Source: Pleomorphomonas koreensis DSM 23070
GTDB taxonomy: Bacteria > Pseudomonadota > Alphaproteobacteria > Rhizobiales > Pleomorphomonadaceae
Reading direction: 5' to 3'
Assembly (NCBI RefSeq): GCF_000425185.1
Contig: NZ_AULH01000018.1
Location: 1 to 64,000, forward strand
DNA length: 64,000 bases
Shown here: in pieces, positions 17,267 through 25,583 of the stretch
Position numbering within the stretch: the stretch's first letter is position 1
How the letters are laid out: each line of letters starts with the position of its first letter
The notes under the pieces: model-generated
What the model was told of the DNA's origin: nothing
Seen by the model: the letters and a program-made list of their open reading frames with translations, nothing else
Databases searched by the model: none
Program-made: the position numbers and the translations under genes

Positions 17267-17490
17267 GGGCCGACCATCCCAAATCGGGCACGGCCGAAAC
17301 ACCCACGCACATGCGTGAGGGGTCACCGGCTGCGTCAGCCGGGGCGATCGCTCATCGCTTCTGGATTAAAACGAGTTTCAAACGGGAAAATTCGTCCGTG
17401 GAGCCTCGTCCTGCGTCTGGAGGCTACACCGCTACCCCCGAACCTTGCAATGCCGTCCTGAGGCGAATTTCGCCAATGTGGCTCCGGCGG
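17267..17490. promoter_or_regulatory. Gap before the protease/capsid operon: hairpin, AT-rich element, repeated motif
   Basis: A 224-base gap without an ORF between F and protease genes. It holds a perfect hairpin CCGGCTG-CGT-CAGCCGG (17326-17342), an AT-rich patch near 17360-17400 with a possible minus-strand -10 hexamer TTTAAT (17365-17370) and a poor -35, as expected for an activator-dependent late promoter, and the motif CACCCACG-N7-GTGAGGGGT (17300-17323). The latter recurs upstream of the endolysin gene with a 3-base spacer. Confidence 0.4.
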
Positions 17491-18765
17491 TCATGGTACC
17501 GCGCCCTCGATGGGTGCGAACGTCGAAAGATCGAGCAGCGAAACGCGATCGACCAGCTGGTAGGAGCGCACCGAGAATGCCTGGATCGGCTGGCCGCCCT
17601 TCACGGCCTTGCGGGCGTAGACCACCCGGACCGCCAGCAGCCGGCCGGTGCCGAGCCGGCTTGACGCCAGCACGTAGACCAGCGACCCGTCCCGGCGATC
17701 GAGCATGACGGCCGTCGGGCGGGTCAGAAGCGACGGCAGGCCGGACAGCAGCTCGGCGACTGCCTGCGGATCGGCCTCGGCTGCCGACGCTTTCGCCATG
17801 CTTGTCGCCGTCTGGCGGGTGATGATCACGGCAGCGCTGGCCGGCGCCTTGCCGCGCCGGCCGAGGTCGTCGAGCACTGTGTCCGACACGGCGCCGGCGA
17901 CCACCACGCCAGGCCGACGCCGATCGGCGGATTGGAACCAGGTCCGGAATGCCTCGGCGTCGGTGGCATCGGCATGGGCTGCCGCCAGTCTGGGCGGCGC
18001 GGTCACCAGCTTTTCCGCCCGGCGCAGCATGGCCTCGATTGCCGCCTTGCCGGGGTTGTAGGCCCAACCGGGGTCGATGCCGTCCGGCACTCGGGTCACT
18101 TCGCCGGTGCGCGTGTTGACATAGTCGCGGAAAGTGTCCTGCGGCGGCTCGAACTTCAGGATCTCGCCTTCGCGCTTCAGACGATCGACGTCGCGCTGGC
18201 TGAGGCTCTGCAGCGTGCAGCGGCACCCCCAGCCGCACGGCGGCGCCCAGGTATCCCAGTAGGGATGGTCGACGGGCAGCACCAGGTTGTGCCGGGCGCG
18301 GTGCGCCGGCCGGGTCCGCTCATCCAGGATGGCGACATAGCGCAGGAATGGCCGGCTGGCCTTGTTGCGCTCGAAAGAGGACCAATGGCAGGCGGCGTAG
18401 GACACCCTCAAATTGGTTTCGAAGATTGTTTTAAGCCGCTTCAGGCTGCCGAGCTGGACGACGCGCTCCTCGCCGGTCAGCGGGTCGACGGCCAGTTTGC
18501 GGCCCCACCACCCCTTGTCGGTCAGCACCGGCCGCAGCGTCCGCGAGAACTCGTCCAGCGTCTTTCCCTCGGCCAGCGCGGCCGTCATCGCCTTGTCGAT
18601 GTCGGTGAGAATGTCGAAGCCGGCCGACTTGGCGACGCTGAAGGCGTTGGCATGGTCCTTCTCGAACAGGTCCTGCCAGGAAAAGCTCTCGACCGGGTTC
18701 TGCCCCCGCCGGCGATAGGCGGCGATCGCCTCGGCCGGCGTCAGGGGCTTGAGCACGACCGCCAT
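17491..18765 (-). CDS. Mu F-like head morphogenesis protein with C-terminal nuclease-like domain
   Basis: A protein of 424 residues starting MAVVLKPLTPAEAIAAYRRRG. Residues 1-200 match Mu gpF (PF04233), with the conserved Cys/His block VAILDERTRPAHRARHN and PCGWGCRCTLQSLS. F is a minor head protein added before DNA packaging. Residues about 270-424 are an extra domain ending AVMLDRRDGSLVYVLASSRL and VRVVYARKAVKGGQ, which looks like the PBECR class of RNase-like domains often fused to MuF. Such tails may be injected effectors; here this is inference. It overlaps nothing and lies one base after the portal gene. Confidence 0.9.
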   Translation of the reverse strand: MAVVLKPLTPAEAIAAYRRRGQNPVESFSWQDLFEKDHANAFSVAKSAGFDILTDIDKAMTAALAEGKTLDEFSRTLRPVLTDKGWWGRKLAVDPLTGEERVVQLGSLKRLKTIFETNLRVSYAACHWSSFERNKASRPFLRYVAILDERTRPAHRARHNLVLPVDHPYWDTWAPPCGWGCRCTLQSLSQRDVDRLKREGEILKFEPPQDTFRDYVNTRTGEVTRVPDGIDPGWAYNPGKAAIEAMLRRAEKLVTAPPRLAAAHADATDAEAFRTWFQSADRRRPGVVVAGAVSDTVLDDLGRRGKAPASAAVIITRQTATSMAKASAAEADPQAVAELLSGLPSLLTRPTAVMLDRRDGSLVYVLASSRLGTGRLLAVRVVYARKAVKGGQPIQAFSVRSYQLVDRVSLLDLSTFAPIEGAVP

Positions 18766-18766
18766 G

Positions 18767-20332
18767 TCAGGCCTCGTCGCTCAGGCGCTGATCGGCTTCT
18801 CCGGCGAGGCGCGCGGCGAACATCAGCCGCGCCAGCAGCTCGGTCATCGCTTCGGTACCCATGCCACGGAAATGATCGGCCAGGATCTGCCGCGCCTCCT
18901 CGGGCGATCCGGCGGCGGCGATCTTCGCCTCCAGGCCGTCGATCATCGGCGACACCATTTCCTCCCAGCCGTCATCGACGCTCGCGGTCACCGCGTCGTC
19001 GATCGCGTCGGTGGGTGGCGCGCTGGCCCGCTGCGCCGACGCCTTGGCGGCCGGCGGTACCGGCGGTTGCTCTGTGTTGTTATCCGTGGTCGGCGGCGGC
19101 GACGCTACCCGCAGAATTTCCTCCTCCGGCTTCGGCTCGGTGATGCCGAGCTTGCCATAAAGCGTCGAGACTCCAACCCGAAGGCCGAGCGGCACCATCC
19201 TGGCGATGTTGGCGGTCAGCTTGTCGACGTCGACCTCGTCCGGCCGACCGATGTGGATTTTCGGGTAGCGCTTCTGCGGCCCGAAGTTGAGGTCGATCAG
19301 CGGGCGCACCAGGTCGCGGTTGAGCGTAGCCGCCAGCTGCTTGGCATCCGATCGCTCGATGTCGTCACGCACGCCGTCGTGAACCTTGCCAACGGCGTAG
19401 CCGCCGGCGATCGCGTCGGTGGTGCCAGTCTGGCCAAGCACCAGCTTGCTCACCTGGCGATCGAGCCAATCGGCTCGCTTCTCGTAAAGCTCGTGGCTGC
19501 CCTGCACATCGGCCTTGATGAACTCGATCAGCATCGACTCGGGCACGATGGCCGAATAGTCGGTGCCGATGTTGGTCACGGCCTCGAGCAGGATGTCCTT
19601 GTCCGCGTCCGACGTGCCCTCGCCATACTTGCCGAGCCGCAGCGGCTGGCCGTATGCCTCGCAGAAGATCGCCCAGTCCTTCGCCGTGAACGCCTTGAAC
19701 AGGTAGGTCCAGGCCACGGCGCGGGCGATGCCGCCCCGGATCGGTAGGCCGGACTTCACCTTTGCGGTGTGAAAGATCCATTTGTAAGGCTGCAGAGGCA
19801 AGTTCATCGCACTGTCGCGCAAATAGGGCGTCTCGCCGTCGACCAGGTCGAACGTGAACCAGGTAGGGTCGCGCCATTTCAGCGCGTCGACAGTCCATTG
19901 CCCTTCAGACGTGTCATAGATGATTTCCGTCCCGGAGAACCCCTTGCCCAGCGCGTCCAGCATATCGATCTGCTCGGTCTCGAACTCATCCCGCTCGACC
20001 AATTGACGAATGAAGTCGGCATGCTTGAGACCCGGCGCGTCCTCGCTGCCCGGCACGACGGTCGTTTCCAGGCTCGCCACCTGGCGCTTGCGGATCGACA
20101 ATACGCCCGCGTAGTGAAGATCGCGCTCTTCCATGTCCTCGGCCAGCGCCAGATAGCCTTCCGGATCGCCGAGCACCGCCTGCTTTGTCAGGCGACCGAG
20201 ACGACCTGGCGTCAAACCGGCTGCCTGGTCATAGGCGCGAGGCCGGCGCACGCTGGCGACCGTAGGTCCGCCCTGTTCCTTCTTGAGTGCCGCCGTGTCG
20301 ATCGGGCGGCCGTACTGATCGAGCAGCGGCAT
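18767..20332 (-). CDS. Portal protein (Mu gp29-like, DUF935)
   Basis: A protein of 521 residues starting MPLLDQYGRPIDTAALKKE, the usual opening of DUF935 portal proteins. Typical phrases are LALAEDMEERDLHYAGVLSI, RKRQVASLETTVVPGSED and TFDLVDGETPYLR. Twelve copies form the DNA entry ring at one capsid vertex. The start ATG overlaps the stop of the terminase gene (20330-20334). A Pro/Thr/Ala-rich stretch near residue 430 separates the core from a helical C-terminal tail. Confidence 0.95.
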   Translation of the reverse strand: MPLLDQYGRPIDTAALKKEQGGPTVASVRRPRAYDQAAGLTPGRLGRLTKQAVLGDPEGYLALAEDMEERDLHYAGVLSIRKRQVASLETTVVPGSEDAPGLKHADFIRQLVERDEFETEQIDMLDALGKGFSGTEIIYDTSEGQWTVDALKWRDPTWFTFDLVDGETPYLRDSAMNLPLQPYKWIFHTAKVKSGLPIRGGIARAVAWTYLFKAFTAKDWAIFCEAYGQPLRLGKYGEGTSDADKDILLEAVTNIGTDYSAIVPESMLIEFIKADVQGSHELYEKRADWLDRQVSKLVLGQTGTTDAIAGGYAVGKVHDGVRDDIERSDAKQLAATLNRDLVRPLIDLNFGPQKRYPKIHIGRPDEVDVDKLTANIARMVPLGLRVGVSTLYGKLGITEPKPEEEILRVASPPPTTDNNTEQPPVPPAAKASAQRASAPPTDAIDDAVTASVDDGWEEMVSPMIDGLEAKIAAAGSPEEARQILADHFRGMGTEAMTELLARLMFAARLAGEADQRLSDEA

Positions 20333-22038
20333 CAGAATGTTCCTTTCGAACGGCGATAGCGGGAAAGGCGCTGGCGGCCGGAACGTGAATCGGCCGTATC
20401 GTCGAGGCTGGCACTGTCCCGCTGCTCGTCGAACTTCGATTGCTTGGTCTCGGTGCGCTGGTAGGAAAATTCCTGCCACGGCCGCTCTGACGCATAGTGT
20501 GCCAGCGCCGCCGCAATCGCCGCGTCGCCATGGCGCTTCCGCTTCTTGGCGCTGACCGCCCCTTCGCCACGTTCGGTGGTCCTGATCGCCGAAACGCGCG
20601 CCACACCGTCGACCATCTTGACGGTGCCAAAGTCGCCTTGGATGTCCGCATGCCGTGGCAACGACATGCCGACCGCTTCCAGGGTCCGCTTGAGCGGCGG
20701 CATGTTGATCCGATACCAGTCGACGCTGAATTTGATCTGCTCGATCCGGCTAAGGCCGAACTTTTGGGCCGTCTTCTCCGCCAGTGAAGCACCGTTGCCG
20801 CCGGCGTCCATGGCTCCCTTGACCAGGCGCGGCAGGCGCCGACAGAGCCAGAACATCACCTGTTCCTGCTGGTCGAAGGGGATATTGCGCATCTCCAAAA
20901 CGAACGGGGTGCGCTTGAACAGCGTGTCCTCGATCTGCACAGGCCAGAATACGCTGAGATCGGCGACGCGGGCGAAGTCCATGCCATAGGCAGTGCGCAG
21001 TTTCGGGTTGAGCCGATCCATCAGCGGCGCGACTTCGCGCTCGAGGAACTCGATGGCCGCAGCTCGGCGATATTCCTCGGGCCGAGCGGCAAACTCGGTC
21101 GGCATCTCCCAACGGATGACCGGAACGTCCTGCCGCATGCAGTTGGAGATAACACCAGGCAGGATCCACGAGCCGGAGCCTTCCGACGGAATGCAGAACA
21201 GCTCTTCGTCGGCCGCCTCGTCATAGTCGCCGATGACGCCGGCGCGCCATTCGGCCTCCTTTTCGACGGTCCACTCTTCGCCCTTGCGCTGACAGATGCG
21301 CTGATAGAGGCCACCCTCGAGCGCGTCGTCGAAGTCGATGCGGACCAGGCCGTAGGGTAACCGGCCGGCACGGATGTCCTCGATCTTGCGGTTGAACGGG
21401 TTGGCCTGGCCGTCGTGAGTGGAGATGACGACGACCATTCCGCCCCAGATGGTCAGCGCGATCGCCGCCTTCATCAGCTCTTCGAGATCGTCGTGGAAGG
21501 CCGCCTCGTCGATGATGACATAGCCGGCCTTGCCGCGCAGCGAGCGCGGCGACGACGGGAGCGCGACCACTTCAAACCCGGATGCAAACCGGATGCGAAA
21601 GGCCTTGATCTGGCGGGTTTCCTTGGTCGCCGGATCGTAATCCTCGAACAGCCATTCGCCGGCCTCGATCGCCACCTCGGCAACGAGCTTTGCCCACATG
21701 CCGACGACGTCGATGAACTCCCGCGCCATTTCGAGGTTGTAGCCGATGTACCAGACGTCCATGCCGCCGGCCTTGGCTTCGGCCCCGGCGACGAGGGCGG
21801 CGTCAAGCGCGAACGCCCAGGTGAGCCCGGTGCGTCGCGATTTTTCGATGAAGGTAACGGAGTACTTGAGGCGCGTCTTGATCGACTGCTTCTGGTAGGG
21901 AAGCAGCACGTCCATGACGGGCAGCATCGCCAGCTCGGGCGGCAGGCCGTAAAGCGATTGCCGCCGCAGCTCGACCCACTCCTCCTCGGTGATAGCCCGG
22001 CCGACCTTGAAATCCTCGCCATCGGGAAGCGCGCTCAT
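20332..22038 (-). CDS. Large terminase subunit (Mu gp28-like)
   Basis: A protein of 568 residues starting MSALPDGEDFKVGRAIT. A Walker A variant is seen as SRRTGLTWAFAL near residue 68 and a Walker B as YVIIDEAAFHDDLEELM near residue 176; the nuclease domain follows (TAYGMDFARVADLSVFWP, with Asp residues for metal binding). It cuts and pumps DNA into the head; Mu-type terminases package by a headful starting near the left end. It overlaps gp27 upstream and gp29 downstream. Confidence 0.95.
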   Translation of the reverse strand: MSALPDGEDFKVGRAITEEEWVELRRQSLYGLPPELAMLPVMDVLLPYQKQSIKTRLKYSVTFIEKSRRTGLTWAFALDAALVAGAEAKAGGMDVWYIGYNLEMAREFIDVVGMWAKLVAEVAIEAGEWLFEDYDPATKETRQIKAFRIRFASGFEVVALPSSPRSLRGKAGYVIIDEAAFHDDLEELMKAAIALTIWGGMVVVISTHDGQANPFNRKIEDIRAGRLPYGLVRIDFDDALEGGLYQRICQRKGEEWTVEKEAEWRAGVIGDYDEAADEELFCIPSEGSGSWILPGVISNCMRQDVPVIRWEMPTEFAARPEEYRRAAAIEFLEREVAPLMDRLNPKLRTAYGMDFARVADLSVFWPVQIEDTLFKRTPFVLEMRNIPFDQQEQVMFWLCRRLPRLVKGAMDAGGNGASLAEKTAQKFGLSRIEQIKFSVDWYRINMPPLKRTLEAVGMSLPRHADIQGDFGTVKMVDGVARVSAIRTTERGEGAVSAKKRKRHGDAAIAAALAHYASERPWQEFSYQRTETKQSKFDEQRDSASLDDTADSRSGRQRLSRYRRSKGTF

Positions 22039-22640
22039 CACATCTCCTTGTCGATGCCGAGTTCAGCCCTGAAGCGCTTGACGATGTCCTTGGACATGCC
22101 GGTCTTTCCGCCGGACTTCTCGATCGCGGCTCCTGCCTTTTCGAGCTTGTCGCTCAGCTCTCTGGCAAGCTTCTGCCGCCGCACTGTGGAGAAGCCCTCG
22201 GCCTGGACCAACTGCCGCAACGCGCCGGCGGCCGCGAGGGCCTCCTTCGGCGTGAAATTCTTGTCGTTGGCGTTTTCCGCCATTTCGACGATCAACACCT
22301 TGATCATCCGCGTCGCCGCCTGGGTCAGGCTATCGGCGCTTTCTCCGGCGGTGTCCTTGTTCACCGCGTCGGCGATCTGCTGCGCCCGGCGCTGGCGGGC
22401 CATCAGCTTGGCGAGGCGTAGCGCGTGTCGATTGAACGACGAAAACGCCGGAATGGCGAACTCCAGCTCGCCGCGATGCTCGGCCTGCAGCTGCTGCAGC
22501 TTCAGCACGAACTCCGCGTAAATCTCGGTCTGGCTGCGCGGCGTGTTGGCCAGCTCCTGGGCCGCCCAAGCGACAATGCCTTCGCACTCCTCGGGCAGGA
22601 GGTCGATCGACGACGGACGCGGGCGCGTGTGCGGGGCCAT
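22038..22640 (-). CDS. Mu gp27-like small terminase subunit (DUF3486)
   Basis: A protein of 200 residues starting MAPHTRPRPSSIDLLPEECE. The start matches DUF3486, whose N-terminus (R-P-S-S-I-D-L-L-P) is characteristic. The rest is helical with many charged residues. It partners the large subunit in recognising phage DNA for packaging. The stop overlaps the start of the terminase gene as TGATG. Confidence 0.92.
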   Translation of the reverse strand: MAPHTRPRPSSIDLLPEECEGIVAWAAQELANTPRSQTEIYAEFVLKLQQLQAEHRGELEFAIPAFSSFNRHALRLAKLMARQRRAQQIADAVNKDTAGESADSLTQAATRMIKVLIVEMAENANDKNFTPKEALAAAGALRQLVQAEGFSTVRRQKLARELSDKLEKAGAAIEKSGGKTGMSKDIVKRFRAELGIDKEM

Positions 22641-22643
22641 GGC

Positions 22644-22949
22644 TTACTCCGGATCGCCGGGGTGCTGCACGCCCGTCAGGTAGCAGCGGCGCTCGACGTG
22701 GTCGCGGCCGGCGCGGGTGATGATCGCGCTGGTCTCGGTGCCTTCGTCGCGCGTCTGCACCGCGCCGACCTCGCGCTCCAGCCAAAGCAGCTGATTGCGG
22801 ATGTAGTCGCGTGATTTGCGATAGTTGAAGCACTCCAGGCGCTTCTGGAGCAGGAACGTATTGGTCGACCCTTCAAGCTTCGGGTCGGCCAGATCCTTCA
22901 GGATGATCAGGCGGATGTTTTCATCCACCCAGCGCTTGTAGTCTTCCAT
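22644..22949 (-). CDS. Mu gp26-like protein (VpaChn25_0724 family)
   Basis: A protein of 101 residues starting MEDYKRWVDENIRLIILKDL. The phrases LQKRLECFNYRKSRDYIRNQL and GTETSAIITRAGRDHVER match the small winged-helix-like protein encoded just before the terminase in Mu-type phages. Its role is not known; it may bind DNA. The gene lies 10 bases after the gp25-like gene. Confidence 0.85.
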   Translation of the reverse strand: MEDYKRWVDENIRLIILKDLADPKLEGSTNTFLLQKRLECFNYRKSRDYIRNQLLWLEREVGAVQTRDEGTETSAIITRAGRDHVERRCYLTGVQHPGDPE

Positions 22950-22959
22950 GGTCGGTTCC

Positions 22960-23307
22960 TCAGTTCGCCCGATTGAGCAGGAATTCCTCGACCCGGCGCG
23001 TCGTCCGTTCCGTGGCCTCGGCCGACTTCGCCATGGTGGCGACGTGCCCCTTCAACTCTGTGAGGTCGAGCTGCAGATTATGGACGGCATCCTTGTTGGG
23101 CAGATGCTTGACCTCGCCCTCCAGCGTCTGGATGCGCCGGTCATGCTCGATCACCTTTTTTTCCGTCGCCTCGGTGTCGACGGCGAGCGACGCGACCGTC
23201 TTTTCGAGGTCCTTCTCGCCCGACGACAGCCAGTTCTTGAGGTGGCCTGCCAAGGCAATGAAAGCGAGCGCGAGCGCCGCGTACTGTGAGATTTCCGCTG
23301 GCGTCAT
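22960..23307 (-). CDS. Mu gp25-like membrane-anchored coiled-coil protein (DUF2730)
   Basis: A protein of 115 residues starting MTPAEISQYAALALAF; the ATG at 23307 overlaps the stop of the zinc finger gene (ATGA). One N-terminal membrane segment (ALALAFIALAGHL) is followed by a long coiled coil (EATEKKVIEHDRRIQTLEGE). This is the DUF2730/gp25 layout seen before gp26 in Mu-like phages. The function is unknown, perhaps a lysis or membrane-associated head factor. Confidence 0.82.
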   Translation of the reverse strand: MTPAEISQYAALALAFIALAGHLKNWLSSGEKDLEKTVASLAVDTEATEKKVIEHDRRIQTLEGEVKHLPNKDAVHNLQLDLTELKGHVATMAKSAEATERTTRRVEEFLLNRAN

Positions 23308-23522
23308 TTCGATAGCCTCTCCGCCTCGTAGAACTCCTGGCATTCGATGCAGCGCTTTGCCCAGGGCGCGGCGATGCGGCGCTCCTCGGGGATGGCGTCG
23401 CCGCAGTCGATGCAGCTGTCGGTGCCCGGCGCAGCCACGGCCGCAATGGCGGCGTCGATCCGCCTTTGGCGATCGGCTTCCACACGTTCCTCGGCCAGGC
23501 GCAGTTTTTCCTCGGCGTTCAA
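23304..23522 (-). CDS. DksA/TraR-type C4 zinc finger protein
   Basis: A protein of 72 residues with an N-terminal helix and the zinc motif CIDCGDAIPEERR...CIECQ, i.e. two CxxC pairs 20 residues apart, as in TraR and phage DksA-like proteins. Phage members bind the RNA polymerase secondary channel and mimic DksA with ppGpp. It sits in the late operon between the spanins and gp25, a common site for this gene in Mu-like phages. Confidence 0.92.
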   Translation of the reverse strand: MNAEEKLRLAEERVEADRQRRIDAAIAAVAAPGTDSCIDCGDAIPEERRIAAPWAKRCIECQEFYEAERLSK

Positions 23523-23800
23523 GGGACACCTCCTGCCGCGTCGATCGCGCCGATCGCTGCCGACCTTCGCCTATCGCAGGTGCGGATGATGCCCCGATCG
23601 CGAGACCAGAAATCTGTTGCCTCGGCTTGGCTTATGTCGCGATCCGGCAAGGGCGTCGCCTCGCACGGGATGCGCGACTGCGCCGGCGCGGTCACCGTCA
23701 CGGTCGCCTTGGCCTCCACCTTGGGAAGCTCAGGGACGGTTGAGCAGGCGGACGCGATCGCGGCTAAGGCCGCAATCGTCAGCGCCAGGTAGAGCCGCAT
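23519..23800 (-). CDS. Outer-membrane spanin lipoprotein (Rz1-like)
   Basis: A protein of 93 residues starting MRLYLALTIAALAAIAS with a lipobox (AIAS-AC) placing the lipid Cys near residue 19. The mature part is short and rich in Pro, Thr and Val. The ORF starts inside the Rz-like gene in another frame (71-base overlap), the classical Rz/Rz1 nesting. Together the two bridge inner and outer membranes and fuse them at the last step of lysis. Confidence 0.85.
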   Translation of the reverse strand: MRLYLALTIAALAAIASACSTVPELPKVEAKATVTVTAPAQSRIPCEATPLPDRDISQAEATDFWSRDRGIIRTCDRRRSAAIGAIDAAGGVP

Positions 23801-24095
23801 TCTGGGCCTCCGTTTCTGCTTGTTGGTCTCTGAACTTGCGATCGGCTTCGGCCAGTTCCGCGTCCTTCTGCATCGCCATCCGAGCCAATGAGGCTGCGGC
23901 GGCCGACACCTTGGCATTGGCTTCGGAGATCTGGCCTTGCCAGTAGGCGTCGCGGGCCGTCTTGGCCTCCTGGCGCGCCGTCTCGATCATGCCGTTGAGC
24001 TTGGCGATGCCGAGGGTGAAAAGGGCCGCCGCCGCGAGCGCCACGGCGGCTGCGATGAGATACGGCATGGCTTTGCCGGTCGCCCACGCAATCAT
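23730..24095 (-). CDS. Inner-membrane spanin (Rz-like)
   Basis: A protein of 121 residues with an N-terminal membrane segment (YLIAAAVALAAAALFTLGIA) and a long periplasmic coiled coil rich in Ala, Glu and Gln. This is the i-spanin design. It lies between holin and Rz1; the Rz1-like ORF begins inside it. Its start overlaps the holin stop by four bases. Confidence 0.87.
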   Translation of the reverse strand: MIAWATGKAMPYLIAAAVALAAAALFTLGIAKLNGMIETARQEAKTARDAYWQGQISEANAKVSAAAASLARMAMQKDAELAEADRKFRDQQAETEAQNAALPGADDCGLSRDRVRLLNRP

Positions 24096-24364
24096 GCCCC
24101 ACCTCCCGGCTGGTCTCTTGCCTGGTAAGGGGGCGGTTCGCCGCGCTCATGGCTGGCCGCGAAATCCTTGGAGCCGTAGTGGCGATGGATGCCTAGCGTG
24201 CCGCCGATCAGCAGCACCATGGATGGCAGGGCGATCTGCGCGAAGGCGACGGCCTGGTCGGAGCCCCAGACGGCGCCGAAGGCCAGCAGCACGATCACGG
24301 CCCAGGCCAGGAAACAGTTCAGCCAGATCGCGCGCTTGGTGGTCGAGTACGCCGGGCGCTGCAT
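24092..24364 (-). CDS. Holin (two membrane segments)
   Basis: A protein of 90 residues with two hydrophobic segments (NCFLAWAVIVLLAFGAVWG and IALPSMVLLIGGTLGIH) and a charged C-terminus (SKDFAASHERGEPPPYQ). This fits a class II or related holin that opens the inner membrane at a set time. It lies between endolysin and spanin genes, 2 bases after the endolysin stop. No second start motif for an antiholin is clear. Confidence 0.8.
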   Translation of the reverse strand: MQRPAYSTTKRAIWLNCFLAWAVIVLLAFGAVWGSDQAVAFAQIALPSMVLLIGGTLGIHRHYGSKDFAASHERGEPPPYQARDQPGGGA

Positions 24365-24365
24365 G

Positions 24366-25082
24366 TCAGGCCTCGTTCTGAGAGAGGGGCGAGCCGTCGG
24401 GCTGCAGCATGACGCGGATGGCCAGCGGCGGCGTCACGGTCGACGGCCAGCGCATGCCGCCTTCGACCAGGCGCTCCTTGTCGATCCACGTCAGCGAAAC
24501 CGAGTTGCTCTGGTTGCCGCCCAGCACGCGATAGGCCGTCATCGTCTCGCCGACATAGAGGCCCACGTGCCCGCCGCCCTCGCGGCTGAACACCAGCACG
24601 CAGCCGATGCTCGGCACGTTGAGCCGCCGGCCGAACGTCGCCCAGGCCTTGGCCGAAAGCGGGTTGGCGGGCAGCAGCTCGTCGGGCAGCGTCTCGCCCA
24701 TGATGTGGGCCATGAACAGGCCACACCAGGGAATATCGTCGTTGTTGAAGTATCCGGCGATCCAGCCGCCGAGTGCCTTAGCCCAGCCGATAATCGTCGG
24801 GTTCGACGCGGCGCCGGCGATCTCCTTGAGCCCCATGAACCGCCGGGCCTCGCGCAGCCACACCGGCTCCGACGGCGGCGTTACCGGATCGCTGTCAATG
24901 GTGCGCAGCGCCAGCACCGTGGCCGTGTCGGCCTTGCCGGTGACGGCCAGGTGCCGCTTTACCTGGAATGCCTTCAGCGCCGCGATCACGCCGCGACCGT
25001 GGCTGTCGTCGGCGGCGCCCTTGTAGACGCCATGCGCCGTCAGGCGCTCGATCAGCCACGCGTCGAAGGTCTGGGCAGGCAT
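24366..25082 (-). CDS. Endolysin: peptidoglycan-binding domain plus NlpC/CHAP-type peptidase
   Basis: A protein of 238 residues starting MPAQTFDAWLIERL. Residues 1-62 form a peptidoglycan-binding_1 domain (GVIAALKAFQVKRHLAVTG). Residues 75-235 match the TIGR02594-type amidase/peptidase with Cys120 in IPWCGLFMAH and His172 in GGHVGLYVG as the likely catalytic pair. There is no signal peptide, so release depends on the holin. It is the first gene of the lysis cassette, downstream of the Mor/C regulator and a 123-base gap. Confidence 0.9.
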   Translation of the reverse strand: MPAQTFDAWLIERLTAHGVYKGAADDSHGRGVIAALKAFQVKRHLAVTGKADTATVLALRTIDSDPVTPPSEPVWLREARRFMGLKEIAGAASNPTIIGWAKALGGWIAGYFNNDDIPWCGLFMAHIMGETLPDELLPANPLSAKAWATFGRRLNVPSIGCVLVFSREGGGHVGLYVGETMTAYRVLGGNQSNSVSLTWIDKERLVEGGMRWPSTVTPPLAIRVMLQPDGSPLSQNEA

Positions 25083-25205
25083 TTTCGATCCCTCTTGAAA
25101 TCCGCCGCGAATGGCGCTTTCATCGGGATCAAATTTCCCTCAATCCACGAGTTCCATGCACCCACGGGGGTGAGGGGTACGTGCTTGAGAGGCGGTGACG
25201 GTGGG
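25083..25205 (-). promoter_or_regulatory. Presumed late promoter region before the lysis cassette
   Basis: A 123-base gap between the Mor/C-like activator and the endolysin, the place of the Mu lys promoter. It contains CACCCACG-GGG-GTGAGGGGT (25159-25178), the same two half-motifs found upstream of the protease gene. An AT-rich stretch AGGGAAATTTGATCC follows on the minus strand. No strong -35/-10 pair is visible, which suits an activator-dependent promoter; this is inference. Confidence 0.45.
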
Positions 25206-25583
25206 TTAGAAAAGCTCGATCTGCCTGTCGTCAGGCTTTCTTCGTCTGCCGCCAGGCGTCGCTTTGAGGTGCCTTGCGACGGTGGCTACATCGACATGCA
25301 GACGGCGGGCAATTTCCTGCTGGTTGACGCCCTGTTGCCACAACACCTGTGAAACATAAGCCTTCGCGAGTGGCACCTTGGTTTGGCCTCTGCCAAAACG
25401 CCGGCCGAGCGCCGCTGCCTTGTCGACACCGACAACCTCAACAAGCCGCGAAGAGTGTGGCGTATAGGAAATTTCGACTTCCGAACCACCGAGGGCAAGG
25501 AACACGTCGACCGCCCCTTGCTCGCCCAGGACATCCACCCAGGGCTCCGCGTGAGCTGGAGGCCGGATGCGATCACCAGTCAC
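25206..25583 (-). CDS. Mor/C-family transcription activator
   Basis: A protein of 125 residues starting at a GTG that overlaps the upstream stop (GTGA at 25580-25583). The pattern GGSEVEISYTPHSS, then AALGRRFGRGQTKVPLAKAYV and an HTH (NQQEIARRLHVDVATVARHL) follows the Mor/C family: a dimerisation domain with a GG-x-x-x-Y-I/T-P strand and a C-terminal HTH. Mu C, its counterpart, sits in the same place and turns on the lysis and morphogenesis operons. It is therefore the likely late activator. Confidence 0.85.
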   Translation of the reverse strand: MTGDRIRPPAHAEPWVDVLGEQGAVDVFLALGGSEVEISYTPHSSRLVEVVGVDKAAALGRRFGRGQTKVPLAKAYVSQVLWQQGVNQQEIARRLHVDVATVARHLKATPGGRRRKPDDRQIELF

